Shown in pieces: positions 18,478 through 26,243 of a stretch of 64,000 bases of DNA. The stretch is from Holophagae bacterium. GTDB taxonomy: Bacteria; Acidobacteriota; Holophagae; Acanthopleuribacterales; Acanthopleuribacteraceae. A program made the position numbers and the translations under genes. The stretch spans positions 124,001 through 188,000 of the forward strand of contig JAJCXM010000003.1 of NCBI GenBank assembly GCA_029263455.1, written 5' to 3'. Each line of letters begins with the position of its first letter. Position 1 is the stretch's first letter. A model generated the notes under the pieces. The model had not been told where the DNA came from and did no database searches. It was given only the letters and a program-made list of their open reading frames with translations.

Positions 18478-18738
18478 ATGAAAATTATATCGGGACCATT
18501 CATGATTGTGCGTCCAGCAAAATCTGCGCCTCACGACCTTCACCGGCATTTAGCCGACTTTGTTGACATACTGCTGAAACACAAAATTGACCTTAATTTC
18601 GCAAAACGCGAATTAGAGTCATGCTATATCCGCAGGATTCTTACCGAAAACGAGGGTCATATTGGTCACTCCGCCCTTTCGCTAGGCATTCATCGCAATA
18701 CGTTGTCAAAACGTATGAAAGAGCTGGGGATCAGTTAA
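18478..18738 (+). CDS. Small Fis-type helix-turn-helix protein
   Basis: 86 residues from ATG 18478 (78 if ATG 18502, preceded by CGGGA, is used). The C-terminal 40 residues, around ILTENEGHIGHSALSLGIHRNTLSKRMKELGI, match the HTH_8/Fis DNA-binding domain as found at the end of Fis and NtrC-type activators. The N-terminal part is helical (LADFVDILLKHKIDLNFAKRELE), as in Fis, which dimerises through it. It is likely a nucleoid-associated or regulatory protein, possibly the Fis of this organism. It is divergent from the LysM gene and overlaps the aroC end by 4 bases, tail to tail. Confidence 0.75.
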   Translation: MKIISGPFMIVRPAKSAPHDLHRHLADFVDILLKHKIDLNFAKRELESCYIRRILTENEGHIGHSALSLGIHRNTLSKRMKELGIS

Positions 18739-19838
18739 GTATTCGTCAATAGATAACTAATTCTCGAAACACGATGGCGCAATAAGTGGTCTGCTAGCAC
18801 TAAACAAGTCATGGCTTCTGCAACAGGAACAAACCGTGGCAAAAGGCATGGATCATGTCGACCCTTAGTACGTATTTCCGTCGCTTGGCCATGTATGTCG
18901 ACCGTCCTTTGCGAAATAGGCAAGCTACTCGTTGGTTTTATGGTGACGCGCATTCGAATAGGCATGCCACTACTGATCCCGCCCAGCATGCCACCATGCC
19001 GGTTACTTTCGGTACTAACCTCACCTTCCTGAACTACAAAAGGGTCGTTGCATTCGGATCCCCGCATGCTAGCCACTGCCGTGCCAGCACCATATTCGAA
19101 CGCGAGAACCGCTGGAACCGACATCATGGCTTTGGCCAGATCCGCTTTAAGCTTGTCAAAAACAGGTTCACCTAAACCCACAGGCACGTCCAAAGCCGCA
19201 ACCTCACAAACGCCACCTAAAGAGTCGCCTTGTTTGCGCACTTCCTTGATCAATTTTTCCATTTTCTTTGCGGCATCTTGATCTGGGCAGCGTACTGGGT
19301 TTTGGTCAACTTCATGCCAAGTTGTTTGCAGTGGATCAACCGTAACCGATTTTATGTCACCTACTTGCACTGTATAAGCAACGACCCGAATGCCCGCCAC
19401 CGCAATGAGTTTCCTCGCCACTGCTCCGGCCGCCACGCGAGCCACAGTCTCCCTAGCCGACGCTCTGCCGCCACCGCGATAGTCGCGATGACCGTACTTA
19501 GCTTGGTAGGTGTAATCTGCGTGACCAGGACGATATACATCCTTTATTTCGCTATAGTCAGCCGATCTCTGATCTTGATTGGCAATCATCAAGGCGATTG
19601 AACTACCCGTTGTTTTGCCTTCAAAGACACCGGATAGTATCTCAACTTTATCCGCTTCTTTACGCTGGGTTGTGATCGAGGATTGGCCAGGACGTCTGCG
19701 ATCCAGTTCTACCTGAATCTCAGCTTGGCTAATAGGCAAGCCTGCTGGACAGCCATCAATAATCACCACATTAGCGCGTCCGTGCGATTCGCCGGCCGTG
19801 GTTATTCGAAATATGGAGCCAAAACTGTTACCTGACAT
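18735..19838 (-). CDS. aroC: Chorismate synthase
   Basis: 367 residues. It converts 5-enolpyruvylshikimate-3-phosphate to chorismate, the last shared step of aromatic amino acid synthesis, using reduced FMN. Signatures are FRITTAGESHGRANVVIIDG near the N-terminus, YRPGHADYTYQAKYGHRDYR then GGGRASARETVARVAAGA around residues 100-140, and the C-terminal RHDPCLLPRFVPVAEAM. ATG at 19838. It is a single gene between the Fis-type gene (convergent) and the wzz-like gene (divergent). Confidence 0.97.
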   Translation of the reverse strand: MSGNSFGSIFRITTAGESHGRANVVIIDGCPAGLPISQAEIQVELDRRRPGQSSITTQRKEADKVEILSGVFEGKTTGSSIALMIANQDQRSADYSEIKDVYRPGHADYTYQAKYGHRDYRGGGRASARETVARVAAGAVARKLIAVAGIRVVAYTVQVGDIKSVTVDPLQTTWHEVDQNPVRCPDQDAAKKMEKLIKEVRKQGDSLGGVCEVAALDVPVGLGEPVFDKLKADLAKAMMSVPAVLAFEYGAGTAVASMRGSECNDPFVVQEGEVSTESNRHGGMLGGISSGMPIRMRVTIKPTSSLPISQRTVDIHGQATEIRTKGRHDPCLLPRFVPVAEAMTCLVLADHLLRHRVSRISYLLTNT

Positions 19839-19981
19839 GGGTGTGAAGTATATAAAGGCTTGTGCGAATTAGGAACAGGAAATGCGAGTCGCTTTAAACA
19901 CAGGTAGCGATAGACAAGCAAAAAAGGCTCGGCTCACATCAATTTGAAGTCCAATTTTGGGGCGACGTAAAGGGTTGTCCC

Positions 19982-19990
19982 TGCTATAAT
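19982..19990 (+). promoter_or_regulatory. Extended -10 promoter before the wzz-like gene
   Basis: TGCTATAAT is a perfect TATAAT preceded by the TGn extension. No good -35 box lies at the right distance, as is common for extended -10 promoters. The start site would be near 19997, about 60 bases before the ATG. Confidence 0.55.
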
Positions 19991-20056
19991 CTCCCGTTTC
20001 GCGCACCCGCGTATTCGTTGGCAAACCAGCTAATCTCATAATCATAGTGGGTCTTA

Positions 20057-20920
20057 ATGCAACAACAAGATTCTTTGTCCCTAATTTCCGTTTCTGACCT
20101 AGTGGTCGTTCTCTTTAGACAGAAGTGGGCCTTTTTGCTCATTTTCGTAGCTGTATTTTCGACTGCCATCCTACATGGTCTGTTTGCAAAAAAAACGTAC
20201 GAGCTAACGGGTACGATAAACGTCGGAAAATTCCAAGGCGATTTGCTTGAAGAGGGCGAATTTGTTGCCCAGAAACTCGAAGATTATAGCTTTATTGCTC
20301 GAGCCATAAAACAAGCGGGCATTACATTGGGCATGCCTGTGACTCGACTCCAGAAGCTCATCAAGTGTGAAGTCGTCAACGAGGTCAAAAAAACCAAAGA
20401 TGTAGGTTTAGTCCAGTTAAACGTGCGTTTTAAGGACAAACAAAAGGTTGTTGATATATTTACAGCCCTAACCAATCAGCTCGTTGCCGAACATGAAGTG
20501 TTATTGGCTCAGGCTGTTGCCGTTCTTGATGACAAAGAAAGCGAATACAAGGTATTACAGGGTCAAATTGAAGCTTCCATCCAAGCCGACGAAGAACTTT
20601 CGCGTGACAATGCCATTAAAAGCAAGGGCCCAACAGCCCCAGAACTTCTGCTACTGGAACACACAATCAGTGAAAAGCGTGTCTTCCGCAGCATGCTCAC
20701 CAAAGATATCCACGACACACGCTTAGAGTCACGGGCGGTCACGGAATCGTACAATACTAAGCTGGCCGCAGCACCTGAATTGCCCGATTCTCATTTGAAA
20801 CCTAAGTTAATGCTCAACATCATCATTGGTGGTGCCGTTGCCGTCATGTTGGCAACCTTAGGGTCCTTGTTTTTGAATCTGCTACAAGTGGACGTGTTAC
20901 CCAAGCTCCGCCGGACCTAA
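20057..20920 (+). CDS. Wzz-type polysaccharide chain-length regulator (PCP family)
   Basis: 287 residues with the classic PCP topology. An N-terminal membrane helix (about 24-42) follows the short cytoplasmic SLISVSDLVVVLFRQKW segment. A long, largely helical periplasmic domain (about 45-250) contains charged coiled-coil stretches, and a C-terminal membrane helix lies at about 252-275. There is no C-terminal tyrosine-kinase domain. Such proteins set chain length in Wzy-dependent polysaccharide assembly. The next gene, four bases downstream, looks like the matching polymerase. ATG at 20057. Confidence 0.8.
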   Translation: MQQQDSLSLISVSDLVVVLFRQKWAFLLIFVAVFSTAILHGLFAKKTYELTGTINVGKFQGDLLEEGEFVAQKLEDYSFIARAIKQAGITLGMPVTRLQKLIKCEVVNEVKKTKDVGLVQLNVRFKDKQKVVDIFTALTNQLVAEHEVLLAQAVAVLDDKESEYKVLQGQIEASIQADEELSRDNAIKSKGPTAPELLLLEHTISEKRVFRSMLTKDIHDTRLESRAVTESYNTKLAAAPELPDSHLKPKLMLNIIIGGAVAVMLATLGSLFLNLLQVDVLPKLRRT

Positions 20921-20924
20921 CCCC

Positions 20925-22193
20925 ATGCTCTCGGCCTGCCTTTTTGCCTCGGCCTTCGCAGCGCTGGGACTTTCAAAGAAGACGCTGGGCGATTTCTTTT
21001 CGCCATTGGCTATCTATGTCTTTTTCTGGGGCATCGCCTTAGGGTTCTTCTTTCTGAATTGGGTTTCATTTGATGAGCTAGGAAATGAAGTCCTGATGGT
21101 CATCCTGATTTCGTTTCTGTGTTTCGTAGCAGGTGGATTAGCGCCTACTTTTTACGCATGGAGCAGACCTCAGGCCTTCGTACGACAGCCCCGTCCGTTA
21201 GCAATTCATCGCAGACGTTTTGAAATCGCGTTGGCAGCGTTATTCGCCTTTGGCATTTTTGGCTTCGGTGTTCAACTGATCCATTTGCAAATGGAAGTTG
21301 GATTGTCGTCGTTTATTACCGACCCGCAGAGGGTTAGAGATCTCCATTCAAACATCAAATACCTTGGTTTTTTTGACATCCTAAACTTGGCTAATTTTGT
21401 CATTGCCACGATTTACATAGCCATTTTTCCCAAACCGAAGCCCTGGATTGTGTTGATGTTGGCCTGGGCACTCCTCTCGACTTTCGTCTCCACCGATCGT
21501 ACGAGATTCTTTTACACGGTCATTTGGTCTTTTTATGCCGTTATTTACACGAGGCAGCGGGTCGACCTGACTCGTCGAATGATCATGGGTGGCCTGGCTA
21601 CTGCTTTGGCATTGATTGGCTTTTTTCTTCTAATAGCGAAGGTGTATGTTAAGCAAGCCTACGACGATAATATGGAGTACATAAACATCTCCTCCGAATA
21701 TTCTTTGGCCATCGACCCCTACATCTACCTTACTGGCAGTTTCCCGGTTCTGCAGGCCTTCATGCAAGACAAGACAGAGAAAATGTACGGCAAATATACA
21801 TTCGAGCCAATTGTCAAAATAATTGAAGTTATTTTTCCCGACCTGTCGCGTGCCGAAATCGTTGGCAAGTTTTATCGTGTGCCTGTCGAATTAAATGTGG
21901 GCACATACATTCAATCGTTTATGTTGGATTGGGGCGAATTGGGTTATGTATTGTGCCCTTTTCTGATCGGCTTCCTTACGATGTGGATCTATTTCAAGAT
22001 GAGATTTCGTAAAACGCTCTTTTTGGTCTATTTCACGGCCATTATTAGCTTTTGCACAACCATCTCCATTTTTGTCAATCACTACACGCAAACGGCCACT
22101 TGGTTCTTCGTAGCAGTCGGTTATTTTGTGCACCGTTATTGCGCACTTCGACCCGGTGAAACGGCTTCGGTAATGCGGTCAAATGTTGGCTAA
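20925..22193 (+). CDS. Wzy-like polysaccharide repeat-unit polymerase
   Basis: 422 residues and about ten to twelve hydrophobic helices. The layout fits the O-antigen/oligosaccharide repeat-unit polymerase group: clustered helices at both ends, a central cytoplasmic or periplasmic stretch with LSSFITDPQRVRDLHSNIKY, and a large loop near 245-320. These polymerases share very little sequence, so the call rests on topology, length and the adjacent wzz-like gene. No glycosyltransferases or flippase lie nearby, so the rest of the pathway must be elsewhere. Confidence 0.65.
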   Translation: MLSACLFASAFAALGLSKKTLGDFFSPLAIYVFFWGIALGFFFLNWVSFDELGNEVLMVILISFLCFVAGGLAPTFYAWSRPQAFVRQPRPLAIHRRRFEIALAALFAFGIFGFGVQLIHLQMEVGLSSFITDPQRVRDLHSNIKYLGFFDILNLANFVIATIYIAIFPKPKPWIVLMLAWALLSTFVSTDRTRFFYTVIWSFYAVIYTRQRVDLTRRMIMGGLATALALIGFFLLIAKVYVKQAYDDNMEYINISSEYSLAIDPYIYLTGSFPVLQAFMQDKTEKMYGKYTFEPIVKIIEVIFPDLSRAEIVGKFYRVPVELNVGTYIQSFMLDWGELGYVLCPFLIGFLTMWIYFKMRFRKTLFLVYFTAIISFCTTISIFVNHYTQTATWFFVAVGYFVHRYCALRPGETASVMRSNVG

Positions 22194-22210
22194 TCTCAAG
22201 TAAAGGCAAA

Positions 22211-23356
22211 TTATGCTGATGTAAATGGTCTTTCATACCACCCACGCGTCGCATTGACGACTCGAACGACTAGCAACATCGCCGGAACTTCGATGAGCAC
22301 GCCGACGACGGTCGCAAGCGCAGCTCCAGAATGGAATCCGAAAAGACTGATCGCGGCAGCCACGGCTAACTCGAAAAAATTCGAGGCTCCAATAAGCGCC
22401 GAGGGACAAGCCACATTGTGCTTTTCGCCGACAAGACGGTTGAGGTAATAGGCCAGCGCTGAGTTAAAGAATACTTGAATTAGAATAGGTATGGCTAACA
22501 AAGCGATCACCAGCGGCTGCCTCAAAATGGCCTCGCCCTGAAAAGCGAACAAAAGCACAAGGGTCAAGAGCAAAGCGCAAATTGACCAAGGCCCAATCTT
22601 AGCCATGACGGCATCAAACGTAGTTTGACCTTTGGCAAGTAGTCGCTTACGCCAAAGTTGTGCCAGGACCACCGGAACCAAGATGTAGAGCACAACTGAT
22701 GTAATTAGGGTATCCCAAGGCACGCTGATGGCTGAAATGCCCAGCAAGAAACCGACTAACGGTGCGAATGCCACAACCATGATGCTGTCGTTTAAAGCGA
22801 CTTGGGACAAGGTGAAGAGCGGGTCGCCGTTTGTAAGCCGACTCCACACGAATACCATCGCCGTGCATGGCGCTGCGGCCAGTAAGATCAACCCAGCAAT
22901 GTAACTATCGAGTTGATCAGTCGGAAGTAAGGGCGCGAATAGGTGGCGGATGAAGAACCAACCTAAGAAGGCCATCGAAAATGGCTTTACAAGCCAATTG
23001 ACGAAGAGAGTCACACCAATGCCGCGAAGATGCTGACGGATTTGATGTATTGATCGGAAATCTACTTTGACCAACATGGGGATGATCATCACCCAGATCA
23101 ACAACCCAACGGGGAGATTGACGTTGGCCATCTCCATAGCACTTACTGCCTGAAAGAGTCCTGGCAACAACTGTCCAAGAACGATTCCTCCAAGAATACA
23201 GAGGAAGACCCATAAGGTGAGATAACGTTCAAAAATGTTCAACGCCAATCCTGCCGATTTATTTGTGCTGGTTTCACATTGAATAGACAAAGCGGATTCC
23301 CATGGTTTTAGGATTGTGAGAGGAAACTCTGCGGTTTGTTTTATCTCTGAGCACAT
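22211..23356 (-). CDS. acr3: Arsenite efflux transporter, ACR3 type
   Basis: 381 residues, about ten membrane helices. The ACR3 family signatures are present: AAAPCTAMVFVWSRLTNGDP with the essential Cys near residue 175, ALNDSIMVVAFAPLVGFLLG, and a second inverted-repeat block, ACPSALIGASNFFELAVAAA. It exports As(III) using the proton gradient. The first 35 residues extend beyond the usual family start, so translation may begin further in. ATG at 23356. It follows arsR on the same strand after 72 bases and is presumably controlled by it. Confidence 0.93.
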   Translation of the reverse strand: MCSEIKQTAEFPLTILKPWESALSIQCETSTNKSAGLALNIFERYLTLWVFLCILGGIVLGQLLPGLFQAVSAMEMANVNLPVGLLIWVMIIPMLVKVDFRSIHQIRQHLRGIGVTLFVNWLVKPFSMAFLGWFFIRHLFAPLLPTDQLDSYIAGLILLAAAPCTAMVFVWSRLTNGDPLFTLSQVALNDSIMVVAFAPLVGFLLGISAISVPWDTLITSVVLYILVPVVLAQLWRKRLLAKGQTTFDAVMAKIGPWSICALLLTLVLLFAFQGEAILRQPLVIALLAIPILIQVFFNSALAYYLNRLVGEKHNVACPSALIGASNFFELAVAAAISLFGFHSGAALATVVGVLIEVPAMLLVVRVVNATRGWYERPFTSA

Positions 23357-23428
23357 CCGTCAGTAGCATTGAAGAAAAAGCATCGACGCATAGACGAAAA
23401 GTTAGATAGGCAGCCATAAGAACCGCGT

Positions 23429-23749
23429 TTAGCAAAGATCAGCACGGGTAACGCAACGTTCCGGATTTCCGTCGCAGCACTCTGCGGTCAGGTACTCGAT
23501 CAGATCAACAATAAGGGGGATATTGGCGCGATAGCGTTGAAAGCGCCCTTCCTGTGCTGATGAAATCATGCCGGCATGATTTAAAGCTTTAAGATGGAAC
23601 GACAAATTGGACGCTGGAATATCCAGAGCCATCGCGATCTCTCCGGCAACAAGCCCATCTAGCCCCTTTCTCACCAACAAGCGGTACACGTCGAGTCGCA
23701 CAGCCGAGGCGAGCGATTCAAAAATAGTGATAGCTTGATCATTTTCCAC
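23429..23749 (-). CDS. arsR: ArsR-family arsenite-responsive repressor
   Basis: 106 residues, a winged-helix repressor: MALDIPASNLSFHLKALNHAGM is the recognition-helix region. Arsenic-binding cysteines lie at the C-terminal end (Cys91 and Cys92 adjacent, Cys99, and a last-residue Cys106), not in the DNA-recognition helix as in E. coli ArsR. This resembles the arrangement of the Acidithiobacillus-type ArsR. The GTG start at 23749 lies two bases from a palindrome that is the likely operator. As(III) binding would release the repressor and switch on arsR-acr3. Confidence 0.92.
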   Translation of the reverse strand: MENDQAITIFESLASAVRLDVYRLLVRKGLDGLVAGEIAMALDIPASNLSFHLKALNHAGMISSAQEGRFQRYRANIPLIVDLIEYLTAECCDGNPERCVTRADLC

Positions 23750-23750
23750 A

Positions 23751-23776
23751 CTTCAACTCTACAACAATTGTTGAAG
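23751..23776. promoter_or_regulatory. Palindromic operator for ArsR
   Basis: Two nested symmetric elements lie just upstream of arsR: CTTCAAC at 23751-23757 with GTTGAAG at 23770-23776, and the perfect 12-base palindrome CAACAATTGTTG at 23762-23773. TTCAA...TTGAA half-sites of this type are usual for ArsR-family repressors. The site overlaps the ribosome-binding region, so binding would also block transcription through it. Confidence 0.6.
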
Positions 23777-24024
23777 TAATAAAATAAGTAATTGATCGGC
23801 GTTGGTTTTACTGCGTGTTTGCCCATTCAGCACAAACGATCAAGAAGTCACGTTCTTGCTCTAAAGATAAGGCCAAAGCTTGACCCAGCTCGATGCTCAA
23901 TAGACCCTAGCCTAAGCTAGCGAAAAAGCACGCTCTGTTGGAGGACACGCAATCAGTCAATAGGCTGTCTCAAGCTGCTCATTAATCTTAAAGTGAACGT
24001 ACAAAGACGGCATATATCAAAGAC
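23777..24024. other. Intergenic stretch, no gene seen
   Basis: The stretch between the arsR operator and the terminator of tRNA-Ala holds no convincing ORF or RNA gene. The part next to arsR is A/T rich and should contain the arsR promoter, but I cannot place its -35 and -10 with confidence. Confidence 0.4.
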
Positions 24025-24050
24025 AAAAAGCCCGCGTGGGTGCGGGCTTT
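24025..24050 (-). terminator. Rho-independent terminator of tRNA-Ala
   Basis: On the minus strand the 9-base stem AAAGCCCGC and GCGGGCTTT with a short loop ends in a run of T. It lies 34 bases after the 3' end of the tRNA. Confidence 0.85.
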
Positions 24051-24083
24051 GTGGATGTTAGCGGTTGCGGCTGGATTAGAAAA

Positions 24084-24159
24084 TGGTGGAGCCAAGGGGG
24101 CTCGAACCCCTGACCTTCGCACTGCCAGTGCGACGCTCTCCCAGCTGAGCTATGGCCCC
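24084..24159 (-). tRNA. tRNA-Ala (anticodon GGC)
   Basis: 76 bases on the minus strand with CCA encoded. The acceptor stem GGGGCCA pairs with TGGCTCC (one G-T), the D stem is GCTC/GAGC, the anticodon stem TCGCA/TGCGA, and the T arm AGGGG-TTCGAGC-CCCCT. The anticodon loop CTGGCAG reads GGC, decoding GCC and GCU alanine codons. Confidence 0.97.
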
Positions 24160-24176
24160 ACGGCGCAACGGCCCTT

Positions 24177-24205
24177 ACATTACTTGATTTTAGCCAGACT
24201 GACAA
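24177..24205 (-). promoter_or_regulatory. Candidate promoter of tRNA-Ala
   Basis: On the minus strand, TTGTCA (24205-24200) and TAATGT (24182-24177) are separated by 17 bases. The predicted start near 24170 is about 11 bases before the mature 5' end. gpsA ends 29 bases further upstream, so the tRNA may also be read from gpsA. Confidence 0.5.
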
Positions 24206-24233
24206 GTCCCAATGGCGTTTTCAATTGAGAGGC

Positions 24234-25229
24234 TCAAACTTCAGATTTCAGTGACCTCGTCATCAGCTTATGCAATCCCTCTGACGGCGTTAATCCTTCA
24301 TACAGAATGGCGTGTACGACGTTGGTAATCGGTAACTCAACTTGCAGGCGATCACTCATCTGCTTGGCAGCACGAGTCGTATTTACGCCCTCGGCAACCA
24401 TGCCCAAGTCCGACAACACATCGTTGAGACTCAGCCCTTCGGCGAGTTTAATGCCAACCGTTAGATTGCGACTCAATTTGCCTGTACAGGTAAGAATCAA
24501 ATCACCCATACCAGCGAGCCCGGAAAACGTTTCCCTTGAGGCACCCATCTTTTCACCTAGTCGTGAAATTTCCGCGAGCCCCCTCGTTATCAGTCCTGCC
24601 ATGGTGTTGCTGCCATAGTCCTTTCCAATGGCAATTCCACTTGCAATGGCAATCACATTCTTCATCGCACCGGCCACCTCAACACCAATCAAATCGGTAT
24701 TGGAGTACAACCTGAAGCGGGGCGTGGCCAACTGCTGGCGTAGGGTGAGCAATCGCTGCTGATTTTCGCCTGCCAGAACTACGGTCGTTGGTTTCCCTAA
24801 AGCCACTTCACGTGCAAAACTAGGCCCACTCAGTGCAAAGGTTTGATGCTGCCATCGTTCGCCTAAAACATCTAACACGATCTGGCTGGGAAACATGAGG
24901 CTGTCAATTTCGATACCTTTGGACAGTAACACTAAATCCTGGTTCGAAAAAAGAGCGCTATGTTGCATCAAGAAATCACGGTAAGCAGGCAGCGGTATAG
25001 CAAGCCCCAGAATCTGATGCTGGCTAGTCACCAACTCTAAATCAGACGTTATGTGCAAATTCTCTGGTAACGACAAGTCATTTAGATACTTGGGATGCTG
25101 GCGATGTTTACGCATGAAGGCCGCGTCATCTGGGTTCCGTACCCACAAATCAACTCGATCACACACGCTCGACCACAAAATCGCTAAGGCAGTACCCCAA
25201 GAACCGCCACCTAATATTCCTAGTTCCAT
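24234..25229 (-). CDS. gpsA: Glycerol-3-phosphate dehydrogenase [NAD(P)+]
   Basis: 331 residues from ATG 25229; a TTG four codons upstream is possible but sits too close to GGAG. It reduces dihydroxyacetone phosphate to sn-glycerol-3-phosphate for phospholipid synthesis. The nucleotide-binding loop ILGGGSWGTALA is at the N-terminus. Other markers are LLSKGIE, LSGPSFAREV, the catalytic-lysine region EVAGAMKNVIAIASGI, and FSGLAGMGDLILTC. It is divergent from the sigma-54 activator gene. Confidence 0.97.
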   Translation of the reverse strand: MELGILGGGSWGTALAILWSSVCDRVDLWVRNPDDAAFMRKHRQHPKYLNDLSLPENLHITSDLELVTSQHQILGLAIPLPAYRDFLMQHSALFSNQDLVLLSKGIEIDSLMFPSQIVLDVLGERWQHQTFALSGPSFAREVALGKPTTVVLAGENQQRLLTLRQQLATPRFRLYSNTDLIGVEVAGAMKNVIAIASGIAIGKDYGSNTMAGLITRGLAEISRLGEKMGASRETFSGLAGMGDLILTCTGKLSRNLTVGIKLAEGLSLNDVLSDLGMVAEGVNTTRAAKQMSDRLQVELPITNVVHAILYEGLTPSEGLHKLMTRSLKSEV

Positions 25230-25298
25230 AGTGTGTTTCAATCTCCTATTTACACAGAGTCGTTGCTCTTTCTGGCTATAAACTTTGATAATAGCATC

Positions 25299-26243
25299 AT
25301 GGAATCACCCAAGGTCAGCGCCCATTTGTCCTTTCAACAGGACGTAGATTTAGCTTACGCTCAATTTTGCAAACAGAAACAAGTGGTCTTTAGCGGACCC
25401 TCCGGCACAGGAAAATCAACTTTGGCTGCCTGCTTCAGCAAACTCGCTTGGGGCCAGACGGCACCCTTTATTTCCCAACATGCTTCTGGACTTGATCGTC
25501 ATCGTTTCGAAAGTCAGATCTTTGGCCATATGAAGGGTGCATTTACGGGCGCTTCGCTTTCGTACCCGGGTTTGGCGGGTTTGGCCGATGAGGGTAGCTT
25601 GTGTATCGAAGATATCGGCTCGTTAGGCAGCGAGGAGCAAGCGAGACTGCTACGTTTTATCCAAGAACGAAATTATCGGCGCATCGGTGACATCCATGAC
25701 CGGGATTACCGTGGCGCGTTAATTTTCACGTCGCGCCAATCGCTGACGGTGCTATTAAACGATGGATTGCTGCGCGAGGATCTTTTTTACCGCATCCACG
25801 CCAATGAATTGAAAGTTTGGCCAATTTCGGAACGACCGTTGGACCAAGAACACCTATTCACGCAGCTTGTCGATCAAGTGAAAACAGAGTTGGGCATGCC
25901 GGATCGCCTCTTTTCAGCGACAGATCGGGCGTCCGCTTTTTCCAGAGCCCTACCAGGAAACTTACATAGCCTTCGCAACCTGATCTTGCAGTCTTATATA
26001 CGCGATTGTCCTATTCAGGCTGTCAAGGAGGATCCATTCACTCCGCAATCGCCCGGTTTACCTGATAGCGGTGACTTGAAAAGCGACTTAGCCCAATGCG
26101 AAAAACAACTCATATCTCGAGCCTTAAAGACTTGGCCAGATTCTCGTGAACAATTGGCCAAGCAACTAGGCATATCGCGACGTTCTTTGATGTACAAATT
26201 GAAGACTTACCAACTGAGTGAACGCGCGCAACAAGACACCTAA
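25299..26243 (+). CDS. Sensorless sigma-54-type transcription activator (AAA+ plus Fis HTH)
   Basis: 314 residues from ATG 25299; the frame extends 22 codons upstream but into gpsA, so the internal ATG is preferred. The AAA+ domain follows a short tail of about 25 residues, without receiver, GAF or PAS domain. Walker A is GPSGTGKS (33-40), the sigma-54 contact loop GAFTGA is at 80-85, and LLREDLFYRI is at 158-167. A Fis-type HTH ends the chain (LAKQLGISRRSLMYKLKTY). The Walker B region reads LCIEDIGSL, with Glu-Asp where Asp-Glu is usual (LFLDEIGEL). It resembles PspF-like activators, which are held in check by a partner protein. The neighbouring TonB-like gene overlaps it tail to tail. Confidence 0.88.
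   Translation: MESPKVSAHLSFQQDVDLAYAQFCKQKQVVFSGPSGTGKSTLAACFSKLAWGQTAPFISQHASGLDRHRFESQIFGHMKGAFTGASLSYPGLAGLADEGSLCIEDIGSLGSEEQARLLRFIQERNYRRIGDIHDRDYRGALIFTSRQSLTVLLNDGLLREDLFYRIHANELKVWPISERPLDQEHLFTQLVDQVKTELGMPDRLFSATDRASAFSRALPGNLHSLRNLILQSYIRDCPIQAVKEDPFTPQSPGLPDSGDLKSDLAQCEKQLISRALKTWPDSREQLAKQLGISRRSLMYKLKTYQLSERAQQDT

Noticed and set aside
18336-18566. 76-codon plus-strand frame before the Fis-type gene
   Set aside because: It overlaps the Fis-type HTH frame, which has a clear domain match, and has no family resemblance itself.
19984-20169. Minus-strand frame over the start of the wzz-like gene
   Set aside because: It is antisense to a well-supported gene and its product is Lys/Thr-rich without any domain.
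25233-25298. Upstream extension of the sigma-54 activator
   Set aside because: The added 22 residues overlap the gpsA start and have no ribosome site; the ATG at 25299 gives the normal AAA+ start.
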